Source: Amphritea atlantica (GTDB lineage Bacteria; Pseudomonadota; Gammaproteobacteria; Pseudomonadales; Balneatricaceae). Taken from it: a DNA stretch of 64,000 bases. Positions 16,650 to 25,744 of the stretch are shown here, piece after piece; positions within the stretch are counted from its first letter, which is position 1, and each line of letters begins with the position of its first letter. The notes below the pieces were generated by a model. It saw nothing but the letters and a program-made list of their open reading frames with translations. It was not told where the DNA came from and ran no database searches. The DNA lies in the NCBI RefSeq assembly GCF_018860855.1, contig NZ_JAHKQE010000044.1, positions 121,235 through 185,234 of the forward strand. Reading direction: 5' to 3'. Position numbers and translations under genes: made by a program.

Positions 16650-17504
16650 TCAGTTAAAGACAACCGTTTTATTGCCATGCACCAGCACCCGATCATCCAG
16701 ATGCCAGCGTAATCCTCGTGCCAACACAGTCTTCTCGACGTCTTTACCCAAGCGAATCATCTCCTGCGGTTGATCCCGATGACTAATCCGAACGACATCC
16801 TGATCAATAATAGGGCCAGCATCCAGCTCTTCGGTCACATAATGACAGGTAGCACCGATCAATTTTACGCCACGCTCATGGGCTTGATGATAGGGTTTAG
16901 CGCCCGCAAAGGAGGGTAAGAAACTGTGATGAATATTAATAATGCGATGTCGATAAATATCGCACACGCTGCTCGGCAAAATTTGCATATAGCGCGCAAG
17001 CACGATGGTATCCGCTTCATGCTCAACAATCAGCTGATGCACGCGCTCGAAGTGCGGTTGCTTATTGTCTTTATCCACCGGCACATGGTGATAGGGAATA
17101 CCGTGCCACTCGACCATGTCACGCAGATCATTATGGTTGGAAATCACACAAGGGATCTCACAATCCAGTTCGCCTTCATGATGGCGATACAGAAGGTCGG
17201 CAAGGCAATGGGAATCACGGCTGGCCATCAATACCACTTTCTTCGGTATTGTCATGTCGTTTATCTCCCAGCGCATCTGAAAGGACTGCGCAATCGGCGT
17301 AAACTGCTCGATCAGTTGTTCGCGATCGAAGCTTCCTGCTGCGATAACAATTTCAACCCGCATAAAAAAACAACCGGTCGAATTATCAGAATGCTGATTG
17401 GCGTCGGCAATAGAACCGCCATGGCTAGATATAAAGTTACTTACCATTGCCACAATACCCAGTCGATCTGGGCAGGCCAATATCAGTGTGAATCTACGTT
17501 CCAT
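16650..17504 (-). CDS. purU: Formyltetrahydrofolate deformylase
   Basis: 284 residues from the ATG at 17504, supported by AGGA four bases upstream; an in-frame extension to 17540 is unlikely. PurU hydrolyses 10-formyl-THF to formate and THF, balancing one-carbon pools and feeding PurT. An N-terminal ACT domain (RFTLILACPDRLGIVAMVSNFIS) precedes the formyltransferase fold. The catalytic motif HHSFLPSFAGAKPYHQA holds the catalytic His, and GATCHYVTEELDAGPIIDQD holds the catalytic Asp. Confidence 0.94.
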   Translation of the reverse strand: MERRFTLILACPDRLGIVAMVSNFISSHGGSIADANQHSDNSTGCFFMRVEIVIAAGSFDREQLIEQFTPIAQSFQMRWEINDMTIPKKVVLMASRDSHCLADLLYRHHEGELDCEIPCVISNHNDLRDMVEWHGIPYHHVPVDKDNKQPHFERVHQLIVEHEADTIVLARYMQILPSSVCDIYRHRIINIHHSFLPSFAGAKPYHQAHERGVKLIGATCHYVTEELDAGPIIDQDVVRISHRDQPQEMIRLGKDVEKTVLARGLRWHLDDRVLVHGNKTVVFN

Positions 17505-17677
17505 GGTATCCTGCTTTGTCTGTCTATGTTGAAATGGCAATATTCTATCAGCTATCTAACAACTCGCCACCGTGTAAATTAAGATGTTTACTGCACATCA
17601 ATAAAAGTGGCAATGGCATGTACAGGCGCTAATATTCTCTGTTATAAACAGACTAAAAAACCATATTCAATGGGCAG

Positions 17678-17701
17678 CCAGACAGTCACTTATCCGTCTG
17701 G
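17678..17701 (+). other. Small hairpin in the leader of the phosphorylase operon
   Basis: CCAGAC (17678-17683) and GTCTGG (17696-17701) can pair with a 12-base loop just before the GGAG ribosome binding site of the phosphorylase gene. It may be chance; if real it could influence translation. Confidence 0.25.
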
Positions 17702-17718
17702 ATTGGAGCAAAGCAAAG

Positions 17719-19263
17719 ATGATATCTACCCCTGAACGAGCGACCACATTACAGGCACGCCGGCTGGGTATCGACACCCGCCAGGAACCCATTATCTACC
17801 TCAGAGCAGACAGTCCAGTATGCCGCTCAGAAGGTTTTTCCGCTCTGTCACGGGTTTTGGTTCACACCGAACACTGTAAAATTATTGCCACCCTTAATAT
17901 CATTACTGGCGAAATGCTACGTAGAGGCCAGATCGGTTTTTCCGAGTCAGCTTGGCTGAGACTACAGCTGAATAACGATGACAATGTCTGGTTATCTCAC
18001 CCCAGACCAGTGCAATCCTTGTCGCATGTCCGTGCAAAGGTCTATGGTCATGCGCTGAATAAGCAGCAATTCCAAGAGATCATTAACGATATCGTTGATG
18101 GGCGCTATGCCGATGTTCATATCGCCTCCTTTATCACGGCTTGTGGTGATGACAAACTCAGTGATGCGGAAATTATCGCCCTCACCCGTGCGATGATCGA
18201 TTCCGGTAGCCGGATCGACTGGGGCCAACCTATGGTGATCGATAAACACTGTGTCGGCGGCTTACCGGGCAACCGCACCACGCCGATTGTGGTCTCGATT
18301 CTAGCGGCCAGTGGCCTCACCATGCCGAAGACCTCATCTCGCGCGATCACCTCTCCTGCCGGCACCGCTGACACCATGGAAACCATGACTGAAGTCAGCC
18401 TGTCACTCGAACGGATGAAACAGGTGGTGAAACAGGAAGGCGCCTGCCTAGCATGGGGTGGATCAGTACGCTTAAGCCCCTCAGATGATATCTTGATACA
18501 GGTCGAAAGAGCGCTTGATATCGACAGCGAAGGACAGTTGATCGCCTCAGTACTGTCGAAAAAAATAGCCGCCGGCGCAACCCATGTTTTGATCGATATT
18601 CCAGTCGGCCCTACCGCTAAAGTAAGAACACAACAAGCCGCGGATAAACTGGCGGCGTCTTTTATGAAAGTTGGCGAACAGCTGGGGATTAAAATTCAAA
18701 TCCTCTACACCGATGGCACTCAACCGGTGGGCAACGGTATTGGCCCAGCCCTTGAGGCCAAGGATGTGATGGCGGTATTACAAAATGATACCCATGCGCC
18801 TCAGGACCTCAAACAGAGAGCCCTAACGATGGCCGCCACTATGTTGGAAATGGCTGGCGTTGTCGACCCTCATTGCGGTCTCAAACAAGCCACCACGGTG
18901 CTTGAAAGCGGCCTCGCATGGAAAAAATTTGTCGCTATCTGTATTGCCCAAGGCGGCATGAAACAACCCGGTGAAGCCCCTTACCGATTTAAGCTCATGG
19001 CCGACAAAGCTGGGCTCGTCACACAGGTGGATAATCGTCGCCTTGCACAGGTGGCAAAACTGGCGGGGGCACCTATCGATCCAACGGCGGGCTTAGTGAT
19101 CCATGTCAAAGTCGGTCAGCAGGTACAACTGCACGACCCACTACTGACGATTCATGCCGAAAGTTCCGGTGAACTCAATTATGCTGTCGAATATCTGGAA
19201 AGCCATCCTGACATCATCAGACTGAATACCGAGGAGAGCGTCATTGAAAACCATTCTGATTAA
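17719..19263 (+). CDS. Archaeal-type thymidine/AMP phosphorylase family enzyme
   Basis: 514 residues, about 75 longer than E. coli DeoA because of an extra N-terminal domain (about 1-85) as in archaeal AMP phosphorylase. The core motifs DKHCVGGLPGNRTT, PKTSSRAITSPAGTADTME and LAWGGSVRLSPSDD are those of this type-2 group rather than of DeoA (KHSTGGVGD). Family enzymes cleave the glycosidic bond with phosphate: thymidine in annotated bacterial members, AMP (giving adenine and ribose 1,5-bisphosphate) in archaea. The gene overlaps a PRPP-synthetase-like gene by 20 bases, which favours a nucleotide substrate. Substrate is inference. Confidence 0.85.
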   Translation: MISTPERATTLQARRLGIDTRQEPIIYLRADSPVCRSEGFSALSRVLVHTEHCKIIATLNIITGEMLRRGQIGFSESAWLRLQLNNDDNVWLSHPRPVQSLSHVRAKVYGHALNKQQFQEIINDIVDGRYADVHIASFITACGDDKLSDAEIIALTRAMIDSGSRIDWGQPMVIDKHCVGGLPGNRTTPIVVSILAASGLTMPKTSSRAITSPAGTADTMETMTEVSLSLERMKQVVKQEGACLAWGGSVRLSPSDDILIQVERALDIDSEGQLIASVLSKKIAAGATHVLIDIPVGPTAKVRTQQAADKLAASFMKVGEQLGIKIQILYTDGTQPVGNGIGPALEAKDVMAVLQNDTHAPQDLKQRALTMAATMLEMAGVVDPHCGLKQATTVLESGLAWKKFVAICIAQGGMKQPGEAPYRFKLMADKAGLVTQVDNRRLAQVAKLAGAPIDPTAGLVIHVKVGQQVQLHDPLLTIHAESSGELNYAVEYLESHPDIIRLNTEESVIENHSD

Positions 19264-20128
19264 CTTAGAATCCGATCCCGCACTCGCCGCCCAGTTGTGC
19301 CAAGCCCTCGATGCGCAGCCCGGTGAAATTGAGTTACGTCGCTTTCCCGATGATGAGAGTTACCTGCGGGTACTCACCGACTGCCAAAACCATAGCGTCG
19401 TGATCTTCTGCAACCTCTATCAGCCGGACAACAAGATACTCAGGCTACTGCTGCTCAGTTATACACTGCGGCAAATGGGCGCGTTAAAAGTTGGCTTAAT
19501 CACCCCCTATCTCGCCTATATGCGGCAAGATAAGCAGTTTCATGCCGGTGAATGTGTCAGTTCACGGCCATTTGCCAAATTGATCTCGGACTCCCTCGAC
19601 TTTATGGTTACCGTCGACCCTCATCTACACCGTTACGACTCGCTAGATGAGATCTACAGCATCCCTTCTCGAGTCGTGCATGCTGCACCGCTCATTGCCG
19701 ACTGGATTAAAACCCATATCCCTAAGCCCCTGCTCATTGGCCCCGATAGTGAAAGCGAACAGTGGGTATCGCAAGTAGCCGAACTGGCCGACGCACCTTT
19801 TCAGGTACTCAATAAAATCCGCCGCGGCGACTATGACGTCGAAGTAACCCTGCCGGAAATCGAACGTTGGCGTCAGCATACGCCGGTGTTAGTCGATGAC
19901 ATCATCTCGAGTGGCCGTACCATGCTGGAAACCATTAACCACCTCGAACAGGCTGGAATGCCTCGTACCACCTGTATTGCAGTGCATGGCATCTTTGCCG
20001 CCGATGCCTACCCACAGCTGCAAGCCGTTGCCGAGGTTATCACCAGCCGTACGATTCCCCATCCCAGCAACCAAATTGAAATCGCCTCAGCCATTGCGCT
20101 GGCAACCCTGGAACTGCTGCAGGCATGA
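19244..20128 (+). CDS. Short PRPP synthetase-like protein
   Basis: 294 residues, about 20 shorter than Prs and nearer archaeal length. The family motifs are RRFPDDESYLR, LITPYLAYMRQDKQF (the ATP-contacting RQD), VTVDPHLHR and a PRPP loop PVLVDDIISSGRTM, where the usual DTGGT is SSGRT. NKIRRGDYDVEV resembles the flexible catalytic loop. Prs makes PRPP from ribose 5-phosphate and ATP. A separate housekeeping prs presumably exists elsewhere. I chose TTG at 19244 because GAGGAG stands seven bases upstream. Operon pairing with a phosphorylase suggests ribose-phosphate salvage from nucleotides. Confidence 0.83.
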   Translation: MKTILINLESDPALAAQLCQALDAQPGEIELRRFPDDESYLRVLTDCQNHSVVIFCNLYQPDNKILRLLLLSYTLRQMGALKVGLITPYLAYMRQDKQFHAGECVSSRPFAKLISDSLDFMVTVDPHLHRYDSLDEIYSIPSRVVHAAPLIADWIKTHIPKPLLIGPDSESEQWVSQVAELADAPFQVLNKIRRGDYDVEVTLPEIERWRQHTPVLVDDIISSGRTMLETINHLEQAGMPRTTCIAVHGIFAADAYPQLQAVAEVITSRTIPHPSNQIEIASAIALATLELLQA

Positions 20129-20727
20129 ACAAAACGCATCTGCCACAGGGGGAGCTACAATTCGAGCCGGCATTTATCCACCTTGATGCGGCTCAACAGC
20201 TTTACCAGACCTTACTTAAGGAGCTACATTGGCAGCAACCCGAAATCCGCATGTTTGGCCGTGTGGTTAGCATTCCCCGGTTGCAGTGTTTTCAAGGCGA
20301 GCCGGGCATACATTACCAATATTCAGGCCTCTCACTACAGACAGAACCCTGGCACCCGCAGATAAAGGCCATCAAAGACCGTATCGAAACACTCAGCCAA
20401 CAGCCCTTTAATACCGTGTTGATTAACTACTATCGTCACGGCCAAGACAGCATGGGTTGGCATAGCGACGACGAGCCCGAACTCGGCAAAAACCCAGTGA
20501 TCGCCTCCATCAGCCTAGGGCAGACAAGACGTTTTCTGCTGCGGCACCGTTATAATAAAAATATTGCCCGACAAGAACACTTGCTCAATAGCGGCTCTCT
20601 GCTGATAATGTCAGGTCAGTTACAACATTACTGGCATCACAGTGTGCCAAAAACCAGTCGGCAGCTGGAGGGACGTATCAACTTGACCTTCCGGCAGACC
20701 TTCGCCACCGATACCCAAATGGAATAA
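20125..20727 (+). CDS. alkB: AlkB-like 2-oxoglutarate/Fe(II) dioxygenase
   Basis: 200 residues. The iron ligands are His and Asp in MGWHSDDEPEL and a later His in QHYWHHSVPKT; the 2-oxoglutarate Arg is in GRINLTFRQ. LINYYRHGQDSMGWHSDDE and IASISLGQTRRFLLRH match the short AlkB/ALKBH2-3-like group that removes 1-methyladenine and 3-methylcytosine from DNA or RNA. The gene overlaps the PRPP-synthetase-like gene by four bases (ATGA) and lies three bases before the nitroreductase gene. Why a repair enzyme is coupled to nucleotide salvage is unclear. Confidence 0.9.
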   Translation: MNKTHLPQGELQFEPAFIHLDAAQQLYQTLLKELHWQQPEIRMFGRVVSIPRLQCFQGEPGIHYQYSGLSLQTEPWHPQIKAIKDRIETLSQQPFNTVLINYYRHGQDSMGWHSDDEPELGKNPVIASISLGQTRRFLLRHRYNKNIARQEHLLNSGSLLIMSGQLQHYWHHSVPKTSRQLEGRINLTFRQTFATDTQME

Positions 20728-20730
20728 CCG

Positions 20731-21468
20731 ATGAACGCCGTTATCGAACTATTAAACAGTCACCGATCAATCCGCAAATTTACCGATCAGCCTATTCCAC
20801 AGGACACTCTGAACACCCTGATACAAGCCGGACAAGCGGCTGCTACGTCCAGCTTCATTCAGGCCTGCACCGTTATTCAGGTCAATGATCAGGACAAGCG
20901 TAACCAACTGGTGGAGTGCTCTGGCGGTCAAGCTTATATCAGTCAGGCACCGGTCTTTCTGGTTTTCTGTGCCGATATGCAGCGACTGAAACTCGCCTGT
21001 GATATGAATGATGCCGACATCAACTCAGGCTTCACTGAGCAGTTTATTACCGCCACTGTTGATGTTGGCCTATTTGCGCAAAACGTGACCGTTGCAGCGG
21101 AATCCCTTGGTCTCGGCATCTGCTATATCGGCGGTATTCGCAACCAGATCGCCCGCGTCTCAGAACTGCTCGACCTGCCTGAGCTGGTTTATCCGGTATT
21201 TGGCCTTTGCCTCGGTCATCCTGACCAGAACCCAGAAGTTAAACCGCGCCTGCCGGTTGATGTCGTGCTCAAACAAGATAGCTATAACGACAACGGCAAT
21301 CAGGAAACCATCGCCGATTACGACAAATCAGTGCGCGAATATTACCAAACCCGCACCGGTGGCAATAAAGAGATGACGTGGAGCGAACAGATGTCCGGCA
21401 TGCTGGTTAAAGAAGCACGGCCACACATGCTCGCATTCCTGAAAGAAAAAGGCTTTTTGCTGAAATAA
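20731..21468 (+). CDS. nfsA: NfsA-like oxygen-insensitive NADPH nitroreductase
   Basis: 245 residues, the length of NfsA. HRSIRKFTDQPIP near the start is the FMN phosphate-binding segment; AAATSSFIQACTVIQV and AAESLGLGICYIGGIRNQ are the other flavin contacts, and LCLGHPDQNPEVKPRLP is the NfsA/Frp signature. The family reduces nitro compounds, quinones and chromate by two-electron steps in the cytoplasm. It is probably the last gene of the operon starting at 17719. Confidence 0.9.
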   Translation: MNAVIELLNSHRSIRKFTDQPIPQDTLNTLIQAGQAAATSSFIQACTVIQVNDQDKRNQLVECSGGQAYISQAPVFLVFCADMQRLKLACDMNDADINSGFTEQFITATVDVGLFAQNVTVAAESLGLGICYIGGIRNQIARVSELLDLPELVYPVFGLCLGHPDQNPEVKPRLPVDVVLKQDSYNDNGNQETIADYDKSVREYYQTRTGGNKEMTWSEQMSGMLVKEARPHMLAFLKEKGFLLK

Positions 21469-21492
21469 TCACGGCGTAAAAACCTTCACTAA

Positions 21493-21524
21493 AGCGGCCA
21501 GTCGTTAACTACGACTGTGCCGCT
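21493..21524. terminator. Candidate terminator between nfsA and the RND gene
   Basis: AGCGGCCAGTCGT (21493-21505) can pair with ACGACTGTGCCGCT (21511-21524) with one bulge. It lies between convergent genes. There is no clear T run, so intrinsic termination is uncertain. Confidence 0.4.
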
Positions 21525-21547
21525 CGTTAACCGCTCGCACCACCCTT

Positions 21548-24500
21548 CTAATCCCGCTTTTTAAACAATCTTCGCTCACCTAACACCAGCAAGCAGGGCG
21601 TTAAGAACAACGTCAGTATAGTGGCAAACGACAACCCACCGGCAATCGCACTGGCGAGCTGAGTCCACCACTGGGTTGATGGCGCACCAAAACTGATATC
21701 CCGATTCAGCAGGTCGATATTCATCGACAACACCATCGGCAGCAAACCAAGCACCGTGGTGATAGCCGTCAGCATGACTGGACGTAAACGCAAGCTACCG
21801 GTTTGCAACGCCGCATCATAAGGCGAGCGTCCCTGCTTACGTAGGTCGTTATAGCAGTCGATCAGCACGATATTATTATTCACAACAATACCGGCTAAGG
21901 CGATGATGCCCACGCCCACCATAACAACCCCAAATGTTTGCCCCGCCACCATCAAACCGATCAACACCCCGGCGGTAGAAAAAACGATGGCAGATAACAC
22001 TAACCCGGCTTGGTATAAGCTGTTGAATTGAGTGACCAGTATCAAGGCCATCAAAAACAGCGCGGTACCAAACGCACTGACCAAAAAGTCACCGGTCTCT
22101 TTCTGCTGTTCATCTTCACCTTTAAAGGTTAAACGCACCTGAGGATCAAAGGTATGCTGGGCGAAACGTTTTTGCATCGCGACCACTAGATCATTAACCA
22201 GATAGCCATCTTGCGCATCCGCCTGAATAGTAATCACTCGGCGGCTATCGACCCGTTTCAACATCCCTGTTTTTGGTGCAGGCTCAAGCGCAATAAAGTT
22301 AGACATCGGCACCATGCCAAAACTGGTGCTCAGTTGCATCTGTCTCAACTGATCAATATTGCGCTTATCTTCAGGAAAACGGATCATGATATCCACCTCA
22401 TCGTCAGAGGTGTCGGGGCGGTAATCCGTGACTTTAATACCGTTAGTAATCAAACGAACCGCCTGCCCGACAAGGGCAATGCTAGCACCATAACGACCGG
22501 CTTCTTCCCGATCAACGAGAATCCGCCACTCAATCCCCGGCAATGGCCGATCATCTTCTGCTCCGGAAAAGCCGCCCATCTCCGTCATCATCTGACGAAT
22601 ATCCGCGACCGTTTGGTAGAGCACTTCGCTGTCATAACCACTGACCAATAGCTTAATCGGCTTACCCGAATTCGGGCCACTTTCTGCTTTGCGCGTTTCG
22701 ACCTTAATACCCGGCAGATCCGCCGTTCGCTTATGTAACAGAGCCAAAATCTCAGACGCTTTTGGCCGCTTATCCCAATCATCTAACTGAAACTGAATCA
22801 CCCCAATAACATCTTCAGCGGTATCATTAGCGGCCTGATTAAAGCTGCGGGCATAAATCGACTTAAGACCGGGAACATCCATCACTCGGGCTTCGACCTG
22901 CTTTAACAGTGCATCTTTTTCATAGATGGATAAATCGCCCCGCGCATGTAAATTAATCAACACCATTTCAGGCTCAACATCAGGGAAAAACTCCACCCCT
23001 TTGCCAAACACGGCATAGGCGACATAGCTGCTGCCGAGCGCCATCAAGACCACCAGCAGCACCGTAATTGGATAGTGCAGCAGCTTAGCCATCAATCGTG
23101 TATAAACACGGTTCACGGGAGTTTGCGGCAGTTCGTATTCATCACTGGCAATAGTGCCCGCCTGTTTGCGTACACTGATGGCGCCGAGCACCGGAAGAAA
23201 AATCAATGCCATAAAGAGGGATGCCGTGAGACACACCACCACGGTCGCCGGTAAGTATTTCATAAACTCACCGATCACCCCCGGCCAAAACATCAACGGC
23301 ATGAATACCACCAGCGTGGTTGCCGTCCCGGCAATTACCGGCCATGCCATCCGCGATGCCGCATAACGAAAAGACTCTCGGGCACTCAACCCATGACTCA
23401 TGCGACGCTCGGCCAATTCGGCAACGACAATAGCGCCATCGACCAACATACCAACCACCAGAATCAGGCTGAATAACACCACGATATTAAGCGTAAAACC
23501 GATCAAATTCAGCACCATCATACTGGCCAGAAAGGAGCCTGGAATCGCCAACCCCACCAGCAATGAGGTGCGCAGCCCCATCACCGCTAAGACCACGATC
23601 ATAACCAACACAATGCCACTTAAGACATTATTCATCAGATCTCTCAGCATGGTGCGTGTCTGAGTGGATTGATCCAAAATATAGGAATACTGCAAACCCT
23701 GCGGCCAAAACTGGCTCCGCTCTGCCACAATCGCCTGCACCGATTCGATTGTTTCGATAATATTGGCACCGACTTTTTTCTTAACTTCTAGCACCATGGC
23801 ATCACCGCCACCCACGCGAGCAAAGCCTTCAGGGTCTTTATAGGTTTTACGGATAGTGGCCACATCGCCAACCGTCACAACGGTGCCAGCGTCTGACTTT
23901 ATCGGCATATTGAGCATATCGTCCAAATCGGAGACCACCCCCGGCACCTTCAATACTTGCCGGCCACTGCCCGTATCAACCGCACCCGCGGCGACCAACT
24001 GGTTATTCTGAGCCACAACGTTCAGTACCGTTTCAAAGTTCAGCTGATAGCTTTCGAGCAACTGAGGCTCAATCAGAATCTCCATTAACTCTTCACGCTC
24101 GCCGCCAATATCGACTTCAAGCACCCCTGCAACCCCTTCAATTTCATCTTTCAGGTCTTTAGCAACTTTAAGTTTTAGACGCTCAGAAACGGGGCCAGAA
24201 ATAGCAATATTCAGCACCGGAAACAGCGCGACGTTAACCTCATGAATTTGCGGTTCATCGGCACCGGAAGGTAACTTACCCTTGGCAATATCGACTTTTT
24301 CACGCACATCCTGCAGTGCCGTATCACTATCGAACCCGGCATCAAACTCAAGGGTAACGGAAGCATGCCCTTCGGAGCCGACCGAACGCATCTCTTTAAT
24401 GCCCTCGATCGATTTCAGTTCTTTCTCCATCGGCCGCACCAACAAGCGCACCGCATCATCCGGCGAAATGCCTTCATAACCAATAGAGACATAAATAATA

Positions 24501-24634
24501 GGAATAGCGACATCGGGCTCGGCTTCTTTAGGGATGCTCTGAAACGCGGCCAGCCCACCAATAAGGAAGAACAGCAGAATAAGAATAGTGGTGCGACTAC
24601 GGTCTATCGCTGCGGCGATCAAAGCGGCAATCAT
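21548..24634 (-). CDS. RND efflux pump permease
   Basis: 1028 residues, the usual size, with twelve predicted membrane segments and two large periplasmic loops. It is a proton-driven inner-membrane pump of the HAE-like branch (N-terminus with FQSIPKEAEPDVAIP). In place of the Asp-Asp pair of AcrB segment TM4 it has VDG (Asp399, Gly400), and TM10 has VVNNNIVLID rather than the Lys-containing AKNAI, so the proton relay follows the non-AcrB pattern seen in other subfamilies. It follows the adaptor gene by three bases. No TolC-type gene is present, so it must borrow an outer-membrane channel. Substrate unknown. Confidence 0.92.
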   Translation of the reverse strand: MIAALIAAAIDRSRTTILILLFFLIGGLAAFQSIPKEAEPDVAIPIIYVSIGYEGISPDDAVRLLVRPMEKELKSIEGIKEMRSVGSEGHASVTLEFDAGFDSDTALQDVREKVDIAKGKLPSGADEPQIHEVNVALFPVLNIAISGPVSERLKLKVAKDLKDEIEGVAGVLEVDIGGEREELMEILIEPQLLESYQLNFETVLNVVAQNNQLVAAGAVDTGSGRQVLKVPGVVSDLDDMLNMPIKSDAGTVVTVGDVATIRKTYKDPEGFARVGGGDAMVLEVKKKVGANIIETIESVQAIVAERSQFWPQGLQYSYILDQSTQTRTMLRDLMNNVLSGIVLVMIVVLAVMGLRTSLLVGLAIPGSFLASMMVLNLIGFTLNIVVLFSLILVVGMLVDGAIVVAELAERRMSHGLSARESFRYAASRMAWPVIAGTATTLVVFMPLMFWPGVIGEFMKYLPATVVVCLTASLFMALIFLPVLGAISVRKQAGTIASDEYELPQTPVNRVYTRLMAKLLHYPITVLLVVLMALGSSYVAYAVFGKGVEFFPDVEPEMVLINLHARGDLSIYEKDALLKQVEARVMDVPGLKSIYARSFNQAANDTAEDVIGVIQFQLDDWDKRPKASEILALLHKRTADLPGIKVETRKAESGPNSGKPIKLLVSGYDSEVLYQTVADIRQMMTEMGGFSGAEDDRPLPGIEWRILVDREEAGRYGASIALVGQAVRLITNGIKVTDYRPDTSDDEVDIMIRFPEDKRNIDQLRQMQLSTSFGMVPMSNFIALEPAPKTGMLKRVDSRRVITIQADAQDGYLVNDLVVAMQKRFAQHTFDPQVRLTFKGEDEQQKETGDFLVSAFGTALFLMALILVTQFNSLYQAGLVLSAIVFSTAGVLIGLMVAGQTFGVVMVGVGIIALAGIVVNNNIVLIDCYNDLRKQGRSPYDAALQTGSLRLRPVMLTAITTVLGLLPMVLSMNIDLLNRDISFGAPSTQWWTQLASAIAGGLSFATILTLFLTPCLLVLGERRLFKKRD

Positions 24635-24637
24635 TGA

Positions 24638-25744
24638 TCAACCCTCCTGCGTCGGCGCTGTATTGGCAGATGTCGGCACCAATTCAGTATCGCTAACCGG
24701 TTCAACCTCTTCCCCGACGGCAACGAAGTCTTGCCCGATGGTGATAATACGCACCTCATTATCTAAGCCACTCAGCCAGAAGCCTTCCGTATCGGTGCGG
24801 ATAATCTCGACCGGCACGATAACGACTCGATTATTATCATCAACCAACTTTACTTGCAGATTACCCGCAGCATCTAATCCTAAGACCGAACCGGGTAACA
24901 GGTGACCGAGCGCTTCACCAGCAGGCAGTTGCAAACTTGCCGACAAACCAATAATGCGCTGGTGCGATGGGTTCGGAATTTGCACTTCAACCCGGTAACT
25001 ACGGGTAACGGCATCGGCAACAGGCGCAATAAAACTTAACGTGCCAGTCATCTCCTGACCATTACTCAGAACTATCTGAACTGTTTGATTTTCGACCAAA
25101 CGCCCGACACTATGCTGCGGTACTTGGGCGGTCACTTTAACCGTGCCATCGTCAACCAACTCGCCCAGTACATCACCGACTTTCATATAGTCCCCGAGCT
25201 CAACCATGCGCTTATTTAGCACCCCCGCAAAAGGGGCCTCGAGGCGTGTCCCCTGAGACTCATAACGTGCTTTTGCCAGCTGCGCTTCGGCTGCCTGCAC
25301 CGCGGCCTCATCGGCAAACAGTTTACTCTCTGATTGTAAGCCGCGGGTTTTCAACTGGCGACTAGCGGCCAAATCACTCTTACGCTGTGCTAATACCGCT
25401 TTGGCTTCGGCCAACTGAGCGGTACGATAATCAGCCGATAATTGCATCAGCTGATCCCCGGCCTTTACGCGTTGTCCCTCATCGACCATCAGTGCCGCAA
25501 CTCGGCCATCGACCTCGACTTTAAGTTCAATCGTCCGATTCGCCTCGACATGGCCTTGCACCAAAACGAACTGTTGCACTCGACTCGCGCTCGAATGTTC
25601 AACTTTAACCTTCATCAACGACTTATCTTGGTCTGATGGCGCTTGTACCACAGGCTCTGCTTCTTTTTGCATACCCGATGCCATCCAAACAGCTATCACG
25701 ATAGCAACAATAACGGCCATTAAGACTGATTTATTCATCTTCAT
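24638..25744 (-). CDS. RND efflux periplasmic adaptor (membrane fusion protein)
   Basis: 368 residues. One N-terminal membrane anchor (about 5-24) is followed by a lipoyl half-motif ELKVEVDGRVAALMVDEGQRVKAGDQLMQL, an alpha-helical hairpin (AKAVLAQRKSDLAASRQL to EAQLAKARYES), the second lipoyl half with APFAGVLNKRMVELGDYMKVGDVL, and beta-barrel and membrane-proximal domains. It joins the RND pump to an outer-membrane channel. There is no lipobox Cys, so it is membrane-anchored by the helix. Its start overlaps the TetR stop by four bases. Confidence 0.93.
   Translation of the reverse strand: MKMNKSVLMAVIVAIVIAVWMASGMQKEAEPVVQAPSDQDKSLMKVKVEHSSASRVQQFVLVQGHVEANRTIELKVEVDGRVAALMVDEGQRVKAGDQLMQLSADYRTAQLAEAKAVLAQRKSDLAASRQLKTRGLQSESKLFADEAAVQAAEAQLAKARYESQGTRLEAPFAGVLNKRMVELGDYMKVGDVLGELVDDGTVKVTAQVPQHSVGRLVENQTVQIVLSNGQEMTGTLSFIAPVADAVTRSYRVEVQIPNPSHQRIIGLSASLQLPAGEALGHLLPGSVLGLDAAGNLQVKLVDDNNRVVIVPVEIIRTDTEGFWLSGLDNEVRIITIGQDFVAVGEEVEPVSDTELVPTSANTAPTQEG

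Noticed and set aside
16926..17582. 218-codon frame on the plus strand across purU
   Set aside because: Antisense to purU, which has all its catalytic motifs; the frame has no recognisable domain.
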